A stretch of 64,000 nucleotides of DNA from Morella rubra (taxonomy: Eukaryota > Streptophyta > Magnoliopsida > Fagales > Myricaceae). Made by a program: the position numbers and the translations under genes. The stretch is taken from NCBI GenBank assembly GCA_003952965.2, contig CM025855.1, positions 586,840 through 650,839 of the forward strand, written 5' to 3'. Of this stretch, positions 39,326-50,288 are shown piece after piece (positions within the stretch are counted from its first letter, which is position 1; the number at the start of each line of letters is the position of its first letter). The notes under the pieces are model-generated. The model worked only from the letters and a program-made list of their open reading frames with translations. It was not told the DNA's origin and did no database searches.

Positions 39326-40744
39326 ATGGCGGAGGCAATAGTTCTGTACCCAACACCAGCCATAGGCCACATGATTTCCATGGTAGAGCTAGGCAAACTA
39401 ATACTCACCCGCCACCCTTCACACACGGTCCACATACTCGTTGCCCCCCAACCCTACAATGCTGGTGCCACGGCTCCATACATAGCATCTGTCTCTGCCA
39501 GCAACCCTTCCATCACTTTTCACAACCTACCCAACATCACTCTGCCACCCACCGCCTCTCCTCACCACGAAACCCTTACCTTTGAGCTCCTTCGCCTCAA
39601 CAACTCTAATGTCCACCAATTTCTCCTCTCTCTTTCTGAAAGGTACAACATCAAAGTGCTCATCATGGACTTCTTCTGCTCTCATGCTCTCTCTGTTGCG
39701 GTCGACCTCAACATCCCGGGCTACTACTATTTCACTTCCGCTGCCGGTTCTCTGGCTAGCTTCCTATATCTCCGCATCATCCACAAAAACACTACCAAAA
39801 GCTTCAAAGACCTTAACGCTCTCCTTGACATCCCAGGGCTACCACCCATATCAACCTCTGATATGCCGAAACCATTACTTGATCGCTGTGACAAGGCCTA
39901 CGAGTGCTTCCTCGACTGTTCAAATAGCATGGCTAAATCAGCAGGAATAGTTGTCAACTCTTTTGAGTCGCTGGAGCCAAGAGCTGTTAAAGCCATATCA
40001 GATGGACTATGCGTCCCTGACGGACCAACACCGCCTCTTTACTGCATAGGGCCTCTGATAGCAGCTACTGAGAAGAGAAGTGGTGGCGAGGCTGTGCCCG
40101 AATGCTTAACATGGCTCGACACGCAACCGAGTCAAAGCGTAATCTTTTTGTGTTTTGGAAGCTTGGGATTGTTCTCCATGGAACAATTGAAGGAGATAGC
40201 TACAGGGTTGGAGAAGAGTGGCCAGAGGTTCTTGTGGGTGGTACGCAATCCACCTACTCAGAGCCATGGCTTGGCCGTCTCTGCCCAACCTGACCCAGAC
40301 TTGGACTCGTTGCTTCCAGAGGGTTTCTTGGACCGAACCAAGGAGAGGGGCCTCGTAGTGAAGTCCTGGGCACCTCAGCTGGCCGTGTTGAATCACAAGT
40401 CGGTGGGTGGATTTGTTACCCATTGCGGATGGAATTCGGTGTTGGAGTCGGTATGCGCGGGTGTGCCAATGGTCGCTTGGCCGCTCTACGCTGAGCAAAG
40501 GTCAAATAGGGTGATGCTGGTGCAAGAAATGAGAATTGCTTTGCCGATGAAGGAGTTAGAGGACGGGTTCGTGAGTGCAGTGGAGGTGGAGAATCGAGTT
40601 AGAGATTTGATGGACTCGGAGGAAGGTAAGTCAATCAGACAGCGAACCTTGGCCATGAAATTTGAAGCCGAGGCTGCACTCGGTGAGGGTGGATCGTCAC
40701 GTGTGGCACTAGCCAAACTCGTTGAGTCATGGCAGAAATGTTGA
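39326..40744 (+). CDS. UDP-glycosyltransferase, UGT88-like (copy 1)
   Basis: Intronless gene of 472 residues, the usual length for plant family-1 UGTs. The start MAEAIVLYPTPAIGHMISMV places the catalytic His at residue 15. The partner Asp is residue 115 (VLIMDFFC). The PSPG sugar-donor box spans residues 348-391, beginning [20 protein letters not shown] and ending WPLYAEQ. The Trp in HCGWNS and the final Gln are those of glucose users rather than glucuronosyl members of UGT88D. The family transfers UDP-glucose to flavonoids, dihydrochalcones and other phenolics in the cytosol; the acceptor cannot be told from sequence. It pairs with the gene at 42895 and appears intact. Confidence 0.95.
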   Translation: MAEAIVLYPTPAIGHMISMVELGKLILTRHPSHTVHILVAPQPYNAGATAPYIASVSASNPSITFHNLPNITLPPTASPHHETLTFELLRLNNSNVHQFLLSLSERYNIKVLIMDFFCSHALSVAVDLNIPGYYYFTSAAGSLASFLYLRIIHKNTTKSFKDLNALLDIPGLPPISTSDMPKPLLDRCDKAYECFLDCSNSMAKSAGIVVNSFESLEPRAVKAISDGLCVPDGPTPPLYCIGPLIAATEKRSGGEAVPECLTWLDTQPSQSVIFLCFGSLGLFSMEQLKEIATGLEKSGQRFLWVVRNPPTQSHGLAVSAQPDPDLDSLLPEGFLDRTKERGLVVKSWAPQLAVLNHKSVGGFVTHCGWNSVLESVCAGVPMVAWPLYAEQRSNRVMLVQEMRIALPMKELEDGFVSAVEVENRVRDLMDSEEGKSIRQRTLAMKFEAEAALGEGGSSRVALAKLVESWQKC

Positions 40745-41585
40745 GTCGTGGCTGACCTCGTTCGTGCCGATGGCTTGCCGCTAGCACCCATCAATCCTTG
40801 TCTTTTTAAAAAAAAATCTGACCACCCATCAATCGATTGGTCGTGTTTTTCTCTAGTCAATGGAATGTCAGCTGGAAGCACGTGAATTCGGAGTTTGTGA
40901 ATTCCAGTGCCTAAGATAACTACGAGGTCTAAATTCAAAACAACACACTTCCAGAGAGTACTTTGTATGATTAAATTCTTCATCGACCAATGAAATTTTT
41001 AAGCAAATGATATTATAATGTTGTCAGAAATATTTGTATCAAAAGGATTTACAAACCCCAAAAATGCTACATTTGTGATTTGTCGGACAGGGTTTCAATG
41101 GATTCTTTTTACATAGAGAACGCAACCAACGGACGAACCTGCTTAAAAAAAGAAAATGGACGAACATCGTTGACATCAACTTACGAGGCAGTCAGAGGGA
41201 CATTTCCTTACTAGTTACCGTTGATCTATCCATCACCAAGGAAGAGTTCTGTATCAATGCCAAGCAGAGCCTGAGAGCCATCTGATCCCAATGTACGTGT
41301 ATATATATATATATATATATTTCCTTTTCTTTTTCTTTTTTTTTTCTAAACAAAAAGGGAGGGGGCCACCAAAGTACATGCGGTGTTGGATCTTTTTACT
41401 ATATGGTTAATGCTATAACATTGCTGCTTAAACTCATAATCTTTTGTCACTTTAAGAATAATTAATGGTGATTTTTCTGAAGAAATTAATAATTGATATA
41501 ATATAAAAACATAATCAATGATGTTCAATTTAAAGTGTAATTCTACTCCACCTTTCACTTAAAATATTCAAAATTAATTTACATA
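40745..41585. other. Intergenic DNA between UGT copies 1 and 2
   Basis: 3' flank of UGT copy 1 and AT-rich DNA with an AT microsatellite at 41299-41321. No gene. Confidence 0.5.
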
Positions 41586-41752
41586 GCGTTTGTTTACAAA
41601 ATTTTATCTCTTTAAAATTTTATTATCATTATAAAAATTTATTTATCCTAATTTATTTATTCTCTTTTTTTATTTTATTTTTTCACGATTTTCGTATCTA
41701 AAATTTTAATTACTCCAAAATTTTCATAAAATTTTATAAACAAAAGCCATAT
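41586..41752. mobile_element. AT-rich MITE
   Basis: Left end AGCGTTTGTTTACAAAATTT; the inverse of the right end reads GGCTTTTGTTTATAAAATTT. Interior ATTATAAAAATTT and TTTTTTCACGA are shared with the copy at 9780. No ORF. Confidence 0.65.
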
Positions 41753-41840
41753 TATATTGCAATTCATATCACTTTATTTTCAAAGAAGTCTGAAAGTGTC
41801 TATTAGTTTGAATTTTCTTCTTCCTAATCAATAGAATAAA

Positions 41841-42476
41841 GGCGAAATTGCATTGGGGCCCCTGTGGTATCACAAAGTTGCAATTAAATACTTGAGATAA
41901 TGATTTAGACATTTGACTTCCTGAGATATTGGTTTTTTAAAAAACAAGCCCATCTGCCCTATTTTCGTCCCAACACGTTAATGACAATTCCACGTCAAGC
42001 CTATTACGTCGCGCCATATGTCCTGTCTTGCTGAATCACCCTAAATTGTCATGTCAGCGTTGACTCACTCATTCACTAACGCCACATCAGCGCCTAATCA
42101 GCGATGACGTTGTCTAGCTCTTAATCAAAACTCATTATCTTTGTTGAGTTATTTTGATCGAGATTCAAAGGAGGCAGTCGATAATGGGTTTTGACTAAGA
42201 GCTAGACGACGACGTCGCTGATTAGGCGCTGATGTGGCGTTAGTGAACGAGTGAGTCGACGTTGACATGACAATTTAGGGTTGATTCAACAAGACAAAAT
42301 ATATGGCGCGACGTAATAAGCTTGACGTGAAATTACCGTTACCATATTAAGACGAAAATAAACGGATAAATTTATTTTTTAAAAAATTAATACCTTAAAA
42401 AGTGAAATATCTAAATTGTTAACTCACAGACGTACTTGCAACTTTGTGATATCAGGACACCTGATGCAATTTGGCC
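41841..42476. mobile_element. Fold-back element, near-complete 636-bp palindrome
   Basis: The left arm (41841-42139) and right arm (42180-42476) are inverse copies, about 80% alike by eye, with only a 40-bp loop between. Matched words include ATCACAAAGTTGCAA, ATTACGTCGCGCCATAT, CCCTAAATTGTCATGTCA and CACATCAGCGCCTAATCAGC. The ends read GGCGAAATTGCA and the inverse GGCCAAATTGCA. TAAA stands on both sides and may be the target-site duplication. There is no ORF, so it is non-autonomous. Mutator-like fold-back elements are a possible class. Confidence 0.85.
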
Positions 42477-42894
42477 TAAAATGAAAGAATATAGGATTGC
42501 ATCTTCCGAGACATCGTCAGTACCCCTAGGCCCTAGACTAAAGCCTGTTTTACTCATCTAATTCTAAAGAGTCTCCCACGAAACTTGTGAGAAGGTTGGG
42601 TGAAGATAGGCCAATCCTGGCTAAAAGTCTAGGCTGGAATGGCCATCGCGTGCATGAGCCACCTATCAAATCAAACAATATTTTTTTATTTCGGGGCCAC
42701 CGACGAGACAATAGTTAGCTTAAAAGATTCTAACTTAAAAGAAGAGATAAGAAATATTCTTTCAAACATATTGTTTTGTTAACTAGCGACTTGACAGTTG
42801 ACTCTATTAAAATATGAATGTGTAGTGCCTTAATAAGTTTCGATGGAGCACCGATCTGCTTACACATCCACACGCACACAAAACAGAGGCAGCT

Positions 42895-44334
42895 ATGGAG
42901 GAGGCATTGGTTTTGTATCCATCACCGGTCATTGGTCATCTGATCTCCATGGTAGAGCTAGGCAAACTAATACTCACCCACCGGCCTTCACTCTCCATCC
43001 ACATACTCGTTGCCCCACAACCCTACAACGCCGGTTCCACTGCTCCATACATGGCGGCTGTCTCTGCCAGCAGCCCGTCTATTACCTTCCACAATCTTCC
43101 CGACTTTACTCTCCCACCCACATCCTCTCCCCACCATGAAATCCTTGCGGTCGAGATCCTTCGCCTCAACAACCCTAATGTCCACCGATCTCTCATATCT
43201 CTCTCCAAAAGCTACACCATCCACGCGCTCATCATGGACTTCTTCTGCTATCAAGCTCTGTCTGTTGCGGTCGACCTTAATATCCCTGGCTACTTCTTCT
43301 TCACTTCTCCTGCTAGTTTTCTTGCTTGCTTCCTCTATCTCCCCACGATACATCAAACTACTACCAAAAGCTTTAAAGACCTTAACACCCTTCTTGACAT
43401 GCCTGGCGTACCACCCTTAGCATCCTCGGATATGCCGAAAACATTACTTGACCGTAATGACAAGGCCTATGAGTGCACTTTAGAAAGCTCAGACCGGATG
43501 GCTAAATCAGCAGGAATAATAGTCAACTCCTTTGAATCGCTAGAGCCTAGAGGCATTAGGGCAATATCAGATGGACTATGCGTCATTAACGGTCCCACAC
43601 CGCCTCTTTATTGTGTAGGACCACTCACAGCAGAGATTCGAAGTGAAAGAAGTGGTGGAACTACTGACGGTGACGAGAGCGTGCCTGGGTGCTTAAAGTG
43701 GCTTGACTTACAACCGAGTCGATGTGTAGTCTTCTTATGTTTTGGAAGCTTGGGGTTGTTCTCAATTGAACAGTTGAAGGAGATTGCCATAGGATTGGAA
43801 AGGAGTGGCATAAAGTTCCTGTGGGTTGTACGCAACCCACCTAGTCTGGGCCATAGCCTTGCGATCAAAGCCCAACCTGACCCGGAATTGGACTCGTTGC
43901 TTCCGGAGGGTTTCCTGGAGCGGACCAAGGAGAGGGGCCTGGTAGTCAAATCCTGGGCACCACAGGTAGCCGTGTTGAATCATGAGTCAGTGGGGGGTTT
44001 TGTGACACATTGTGGGTGGAACTCGGTATTGGAGTCGGTCTGCGCGGGTGTGCCGATGGTCGCTTGGCCGCTCTACGCTGAGCAAAGATTCAATAGAGAG
44101 ATCATGGTGGAAGAAATTAGAATTGCTTTGCCAATGAAAGAGTCAGAGAACGGGTTTGTGAGCTCAGCCGAGGTGGAGAAGCGAGTTATGGAGTTAATGG
44201 ACTCAAAGGAAGGTCAGTCGATCAGGGAGAGAACCTTGGCTATGAAAAATGAGGCCAAGGCTGCACTCAATGAAGGTGGATCGTCTCGTGTGTCATTAGC
44301 CAAACTCGTTGAGTCGTGGAAGCGGGACTATTGA
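42895..44334 (+). CDS. UDP-glycosyltransferase, UGT88-like (copy 2)
   Basis: Intronless, 479 residues. Catalytic His15 ([16 protein letters not shown]) and Asp115 ([10 protein letters not shown]) are present. The PSPG box covers residues 354-397, from [20 protein letters not shown] to WPLYAEQ, with the glucose-type Trp and Gln. Its nearest relative in the window is copy 1 at 39326, to which it is very similar along the whole length; it carries a few extra residues in the linker ([14 protein letters not shown]). It is intact. The acceptor substrate is unknown; phenolic glucosylation is the family expectation. It lies about 420 bp downstream of the 636-bp palindrome. Confidence 0.95.
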   Translation: MEEALVLYPSPVIGHLISMVELGKLILTHRPSLSIHILVAPQPYNAGSTAPYMAAVSASSPSITFHNLPDFTLPPTSSPHHEILAVEILRLNNPNVHRSLISLSKSYTIHALIMDFFCYQALSVAVDLNIPGYFFFTSPASFLACFLYLPTIHQTTTKSFKDLNTLLDMPGVPPLASSDMPKTLLDRNDKAYECTLESSDRMAKSAGIIVNSFESLEPRGIRAISDGLCVINGPTPPLYCVGPLTAEIRSERSGGTTDGDESVPGCLKWLDLQPSRCVVFLCFGSLGLFSIEQLKEIAIGLERSGIKFLWVVRNPPSLGHSLAIKAQPDPELDSLLPEGFLERTKERGLVVKSWAPQVAVLNHESVGGFVTHCGWNSVLESVCAGVPMVAWPLYAEQRFNREIMVEEIRIALPMKESENGFVSSAEVEKRVMELMDSKEGQSIRERTLAMKNEAKAALNEGGSSRVSLAKLVESWKRDY

Positions 44335-45003
44335 GTCGAGTCCTGCCTTGTTCATTGCACACGGCTTCGCACTTTCTAGCAATTCAGAAGAAGGGCAAAA
44401 CAAAGTGTCATTTCTATTCTCCTTTCCTAAGCGAATAAATAAATCAAGGTTCTTTGTCCAAGGACATGGTTACCACGCAGACTTTCTTCTTTTCCGTTTT
44501 ATTTTCTTTTGAGATCAGAATCCTGAACAAACACTACTTATGTATCTGATGGTCTCTGACTCATAGCTTAGGTTGATAGAGCTAGATTTGGAATTTATTG
44601 CGCGTTCAGCGTTGTTCTACTCTGATCTCTTTGGATCTTGACGTTTTGGTTACTACTTTTTGGTCAGCTAAAATTTATCAAGTCTTTTTGTTGTGACATT
44701 ATTGATTATACGTAGAATGTTATTAGTTTTAATTTCAAAAAACCTTTTTCCCAAATATTACGTATATTATCAGTACTAATAATGCAAAACTAAGTAGTAC
44801 TACTTACATTTGAAAAAGAACCTAGAATACAAAGGTTAGAAAAAAAAAAAAAAAAACCCCAAACTAATTTGTTTTATCACAGAGGGAGATATAGTTCTGG
44901 CCAAATATTATTTTTTATAATTAATTATCTCAGATTAAGCTAATTAGTTAAATTAATCATAACAGAAAGCAATCCCCTTCGTACAATCATACAGACTAGA
45001 GTA
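44335..45003. other. 3' flank of UGT copy 2
   Basis: AT-rich DNA without a gene; a poly-A run lies at 44840-44856. Confidence 0.5.
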
Positions 45004-45112
45004 CTGGCCAAGGCTGCACTTAGTGAGGAGGGGGGTCGATCGATCGTCTCATGTGGCATTAATCAAACTCGATTAAAAAAAAAAAAGCAGCGTTAACTCA
45101 ACTCGCTGAGTC
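45004..45112 (+). pseudogene. UGT 3'-end remnant
   Basis: GCCAAGGCTGCACT, GTGAGG, CGTCTCATGTGGCATTA and AAACTCG follow the order of the last codons of copies 1 and 2 (AEAALGEGGSSRVALAKLVE region). Small insertions break the frame and the preceding 450 or so codons are absent. It is a leftover of a further UGT copy. Confidence 0.7.
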
Positions 45113-45899
45113 GTACGTTAAAGCAGGGCTGATTTGATATTCTAATCATGATCACCTTGTACAGAATTCGGCTTCCTAGCCTTTAGTCCATGGAAATGCA
45201 TGGCAGCTGTTTTATTTCCTGTATATTTTGCTTTAATTAAAGCCCTATGGAGGGTAGACAAAAAATATTCTTATTAGAGTAAGATTAAAAGGTCTAAAAA
45301 AAAGATTTGTCAGAATTTTTTGATGAAAAGATTCTGAAGTTTGTGTAAAAAAATTTTAGTATTTGTCCGTGATTTTTTGAGATTAATTTGGATGTTGATT
45401 TTGTGATTTTTTTTTTAAATTCAAAATATTCTAGAATAATTTTGAAGCAGCCCATCTTACTTATAGATAAACAAAATTTATTTCTTTATAATATATTTTT
45501 TCCGACCAAACTTAGAGACCTGTCCATCCGAAGGTTGTCTGATATATATTTTGGTGTGGGACTGAAGATTTATGTATCAAACTCTTTCTTCAAAATGAGA
45601 AGTGATTTTTGTGGGGTTGTGGTAACTAATTTTCTCTAAATGACACATGTAATTCAATCATAAAATTATAGAGAATCATATATAATTCGAATATTAATTA
45701 TGATTTAAATAATATATTGAGAACAGGAATTATAACTTGAAATCAAATAGTAGCCCTCTTAAACCCGATCAACAAATTGACAGTTGGGTGCGGTTTCGGA
45801 GAGCAGTAATTAATTAATTAATTAATTTGTGAATAAGCTTATCAAGAGAATATTACTGAATGGATGGTACGTATAGATTGAATGTTAGGAATGGCCTGC
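45113..45899. other. AT-rich spacer
   Basis: No gene. Open frame 45388-45639 is AT-rich and unrecognisable. Confidence 0.5.
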
Positions 45900-47060
45900 A
45901 TGTTTTATTCTAGAAACAAACGTGCCACAGATCTAATCGGTTTAATTCGATCTACAATTCTAAGCTAACAGTCAACAGATGTAGAGCCGGAAACATCATT
46001 CTCGTGTGGCCGGGCACATGCGTGTTTCACATTGATTGATGGTCCGACACGCTTCTGACTCAGGTCTTACCTTTCCTAGCTAGCTTCGTAGATTAAGTAG
46101 CATATAAAATAAATGAGTGCCCACGTGGATTTGCTGATCGATTCACTTTAAACTGCTTTCCAGAAGAGGACAGCGTGCAGTAATAGATGCTGGATATGTC
46201 ATCAATGAATGACCTGATCATGTGCCAAAAATGTTGGGCCCTGTGGATCATTTGTTAGCAGTGAATATTATTGTAAGTTTTATGATATTAAAAATTTTAT
46301 ATAAATAATATTAAATATTATAAAATTTAAATACGAGATCTATTTCTATTTAAATTGCATCATAATAAATTAAATAAAATTTTAATCTCATTTGTTTAAT
46401 GTATTTAATCACGGTTTCTAGAAGCATTCAACTATTGCAGGAGTATTTATCCCGGATAAAATGTGGAGGCAGAGCCTCGACAGAAAACCAGTGATTGAAA
46501 GTAAAGAAGGAAAGCAATCTTATCTACCAAATATACAATAAATAACACTGATACCTTTAAAATTTAGATTGTCAGATATTTAACACATATAATATTGAAT
46601 ATTGTAAGGTTTATATAAATAGGTAAAAAATTATTCTTTTTCTTTTTATTGGTTGCATGAAGAGGAAATTTATGTATAAATTACTCCAAAAACTTGGATA
46701 GTTATTTATCTCTTAAAAATTTGCGATATTCCGTTCACAAAATCAATGTTGTTCTTTAGTTACTACTCTATCCTATGTCATTTTCCTTTGGGTGACAATT
46801 TTCTTATGTCTTTTCTTTCTGTAAGTAGTACTGAAAAAAAACAAGACGGGCTAGATGGAAGAAAACTCTCAGGCAAATAGCATGATTATTAGATTATATT
46901 CAAAGGCAAGAGAACAAGAATTTGTATCCGTTTCTAATTTCTATCCCACCCGTCAAGGACACAATGCATGTATGTCAAATGATTGCGTTATGAAAAAAAG
47001 TAACTTCCCCCCAGCCCGACGACGGGCCCCGAGCGCACCATCTCCATTGATTGAACTTCC

Positions 47061-47070
47061 TATATATAAT
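47061..47070 (+). promoter_or_regulatory. Putative TATA box of UGT copy 3
   Basis: TATATATAAT lies 95 bases before the ATG. The shared element CTTCGAGATAGGATTTCTA follows in both duplicated promoters. Confidence 0.5.
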
Positions 47071-47155
47071 ACGTAGTAGCAAATACTTCGAGATAGGATT
47101 TCTACGGAGAGGAATTTAACACATATTCCCGTTCTCTTTCATCTTATTTGTATAC

Positions 47156-48649
47156 ATGGAGGACGCCATTGTTCTGTACCCTTTTCCTGGCAGTGGCCAT
47201 CTAATCTCCATGGTAGAGCTCGGCAAGCTCCTACTCAAACATCACCCAGCTGTGTCCATCATAGTTCTCATGTTAAACACACAAAACATTCATTCTACCT
47301 CTGCTGCCAGATATGCAGCCAGCCCTACCACCCAATACATCGCCTCCGTCAAAGCCACCACCCCATCGATCACATTTCACCACCTCCCCCCAGTCTCCGA
47401 CGTCCCTTGCACTTCTTCCACAGTGGAGTTCTTCTCCTTGTTCTCAAACCTCAACAACCCTAAGGTCCACCAGGCCCTCCAAACCATATCCCAGACAGCC
47501 AAACTCAAAGCCCTTGTCATTGATTTCTTCTGTGACGCTGCTTTCGATGTGGCCGCAAACCTTAGCATCCCCACGTACTATTTCTACACCGCCGGCGCAA
47601 GCAGTCTAGCTGTTTTTCTATATTGGCCTGCCTTGCACAAAAGGTTTGATAAAAGTTTCAAAGATCTCAAAGATATGCTTATTGATATCCCGGGCTTACC
47701 TTCTATCCCGACTTCACACTTGCCCGAACCTATGAGAGATCGTAATGCGAAAGATTACGAACATTTTCTTCTCACAGCAGGCCACATGATCAAATCAAGT
47801 GGATTTATCGTCAACACGTTTGAGCAGCTTGAAAAAAAAGCTATCAATGCAATATCGGATGGATTGTGTGTGCTAGATGGACCGACTCCACCAATATTCT
47901 GTATTGGACCTTTGACGTCGGACAGCAATCAACATGGAAATGATCAGCATGAATGTTTGAATTATTGGCTAGACTCGCAACCGAGACAAAGTGTCGTGTT
48001 TCTGTGTTTTGGCAGCGTTGGGTCGTTTTCCGAAAAACAGCTGAAAGAAATGGCAATAGGACTAGAAAACAGTGGTAAAAGGTTCTTGTGGGTGGTAAGA
48101 AATCCCCCGCCCGAAATTGACGTAGAGCCAAAATTGGACGAATTATTGCCGGAAGGTTTCTTGGAACGGACCAAGGATAGGGGTTTCGTAGTGAAGCAAT
48201 GGGCACCGCAGGTGGAAGTATTGAGGCACGACTCGGTGGGGGGGTTCGTGTCTCATTGTGGGTGGAACTCAGTGCTCGAGGCGGTGCGTGAGGGCGTGCC
48301 GATGGTTGCTTGGCCTCTGTATGCGGAGCAACCGGTTAACAAGGAGGTTTTGGTGAAGGAATTGAAACTGGCATTGGAAGTGAACGTGTCGGAAGACGGG
48401 TGCGTAACTGCGGCAGAGCTGGAGAAGAGGGTGAGTGAGTTAATGGACTCGTCAGCAGGGAAAGACGTGAGAGAGAGGATTTCGGCCATGAGAGATGCTG
48501 GTTCCACAGCCATGAAAGAGGGCGGTTCCTCTCACCTGGCATTGTCTAAGTTGTCTGAGCTGTGGTTTAGGAAAACCTGCCAGTCGCGGCAGCACTATGA
48601 AAAGCATGAAGCGTCGTATTCAATGCCAGAAGTTACACTGTTCACATGA
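47156..48649 (+). CDS. UDP-glycosyltransferase, UGT88-like (copy 3)
   Basis: Intronless, 497 residues. His15 ([16 protein letters not shown]) and Asp123 (ALVIDFFCDAAF) form the expected catalytic pair. The PSPG box is residues 349-392, WAPQVEVLRHDSVGGFVSHC to WPLYAEQ. Against copy 4 it carries one extra residue: it reads ECLNYWLDSQ where the other three copies read WLD directly after the residue following Leu, so a Tyr has been inserted, by a 3-base duplication. A hydrophilic C-terminal extension (TCQSRQHYEKHEASYSMPEV) is shared with copy 4 but absent from copies 1 and 2. Probably functional. Confidence 0.94.
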   Translation: MEDAIVLYPFPGSGHLISMVELGKLLLKHHPAVSIIVLMLNTQNIHSTSAARYAASPTTQYIASVKATTPSITFHHLPPVSDVPCTSSTVEFFSLFSNLNNPKVHQALQTISQTAKLKALVIDFFCDAAFDVAANLSIPTYYFYTAGASSLAVFLYWPALHKRFDKSFKDLKDMLIDIPGLPSIPTSHLPEPMRDRNAKDYEHFLLTAGHMIKSSGFIVNTFEQLEKKAINAISDGLCVLDGPTPPIFCIGPLTSDSNQHGNDQHECLNYWLDSQPRQSVVFLCFGSVGSFSEKQLKEMAIGLENSGKRFLWVVRNPPPEIDVEPKLDELLPEGFLERTKDRGFVVKQWAPQVEVLRHDSVGGFVSHCGWNSVLEAVREGVPMVAWPLYAEQPVNKEVLVKELKLALEVNVSEDGCVTAAELEKRVSELMDSSAGKDVRERISAMRDAGSTAMKEGGSSHLALSKLSELWFRKTCQSRQHYEKHEASYSMPEVTLFT

Positions 48650-50288
48650 TTTGATATGCGGGGGACGTAAGTGAATACGCATATATGCAGCAGCTCCTGG
48701 CTATTTCTGGAATGCTTCTGAATTTGCTCTGTACTCTGTTCCACACTTTTCTAGCTATAGGTTATAAAATAAGTGAGATGATGCCAGATGTGTCCAAAGT
48801 TCAAATCTGTTATGCAGGCAATTGGGTAAGTTGTACTTATTGGTGTTTTAGGACTTAATCAGTTCATGTGCCAGGTGAATCAACCCAGTAACTGGGTTGC
48901 GTTTTTTTTTTTTTTTTGTTCTGAAATCAAACTCATCAAATTACTGAAACGAAATAATAGCAGATTTTCCGTCACAGTTCGAAATAAGAAAAGTAATGCA
49001 AGAAATATCAAGAAAGCCAGAAAATGGGGTGTTTATTTGCTAAAATTTTGGAATATTTCTGAAATTTTGATAATCTTTATTTTATTGAAATCTATTGAGG
49101 TTTGTGAAAAGTGAAGTGTGTATATGTAAAAGTTAAAATTTTTAGAATATATTAGGTTTGTTAAAAATTTTATAACTCAAAAAATATTAGAAAAACAAAC
49201 ATCCCCTAGTAGCGAGCCGCCGTTGAGCCAAGAGGAAGGCCTGTTGATCGAGTCTTCTAGGCACCCAGTACTGGAGGGACCAGGAGGATTGAGCTTTTTA
49301 AAGACCTGGCGGATAGAGAGCACTGGATCTTCAATCTTTGTCCAGCGAGATTAGCTTCGTGTCGGCCTCAAAAGTCACATTCGACCAATCACCAATTCTT
49401 CAGAATGGCCACTTCAACAGCTAGAACTCATGCCATTGTTTCACCTAAAAGGGGGTCTATAGCTCGAATTGCTCCGTGTACACTGTACAGTCTGTCGGTT
49501 AGTTACAGGCTCCGGAATGCCACAAGCTGAAGGGTCGAATGTTATTATCATATTTGATTATTGCTGTGGTGCTTTCTTACGATGTTGATGGTGCTGTCGA
49601 GCTAATTAAGGTCGTGATTCGGTTGAATATGGTCTATTCTAGGGTTCTTTCGTAGTTCCTTTTCTGGGATGTTTTCGTTAAATCCTTTTAAGCGACATGA
49701 TTTACAGTAAAAGGTATGATGCAGGCAGATCAGAATACTTTGTAATATAATATACGAATTACACGGTATAATTTAGAAATAAATAAATAAAATAAATAAA
49801 TTATATATTATTTAATATTATTTATATAAAATTTTAAATAATATGAATCTTACAATATGATCTACTTATTGTGTCTATCTTTCTACGATGTAAAATGAGA
49901 TCTCCAAACAATATGCGATTGTCCCCAAAAAACTTAGAACATTATTATTTTTTTGCTTGCCAAACGTAACTGAGCCAAGAAAAGTAACTTGTTTTTAATT
50001 GATCAATCACTATTATCACATCTTAGTTTTCCAAAGACTGGTAGATGCACGCCCAATTAACGTGTATCTGACATGTTATTAGGTTCAACTAATTATTTTG
50101 TTTAGATTAATCCTATTTGTTTAAAGCTCGGACGATATCATAAATACATGATATAGCGTGAGCAGAGACGAGGTCAAAGGGGGCATGAATGCCCCCAAAA
50201 TCTGAAAAAAAAAAAAAAAAATTGTTTAAAGGGTACCCTATTTTATTATTCATTTTGTCCTGCCAAAATATATATATATATATATAAA
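48650..50288. other. 3' flank of UGT copy 3
   Basis: Holds duplicated 3' sequence, a unit-A-only insertion (about 48905-49485) that includes a MITE, and AT-rich DNA with an AT microsatellite (50268-50286). No intact gene. Confidence 0.5.
49026..49206. mobile_element. AT-rich MITE within the unit-A-only segment
   Basis: Left end GGGTGTTTATTTGCTAAAAT; the inverse of the right end starts GGGATGTTTGTTTTTCTAAT. It belongs with the other AAAATTTT-type elements. Confidence 0.5.

Larger units (their letters stand above)
45900..49710 (+). repeat. Segmental duplication unit A (UGT copy 3 with flanks)
   Basis: Promoter words CTAACAGTCAACAGA, GATGGTCC.ACACGCTTC, GACTCAGGTCTTA, the gene itself, and 3' words TTCCACACTTTTCTAGCTA, TCTGTCGGTTA and CCTTTTAAG recur in the same order at 52.1-55.6 kb. 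About 580 bp at 48.9-49.48 kb are present only in this unit. Confidence 0.85.

Noticed and set aside
39277-39585. 102-codon frame overlapping the start of UGT copy 1
   Set aside because: An out-of-frame reading of UGT codons, rich in His/Pro/Ser as expected of a shadow.
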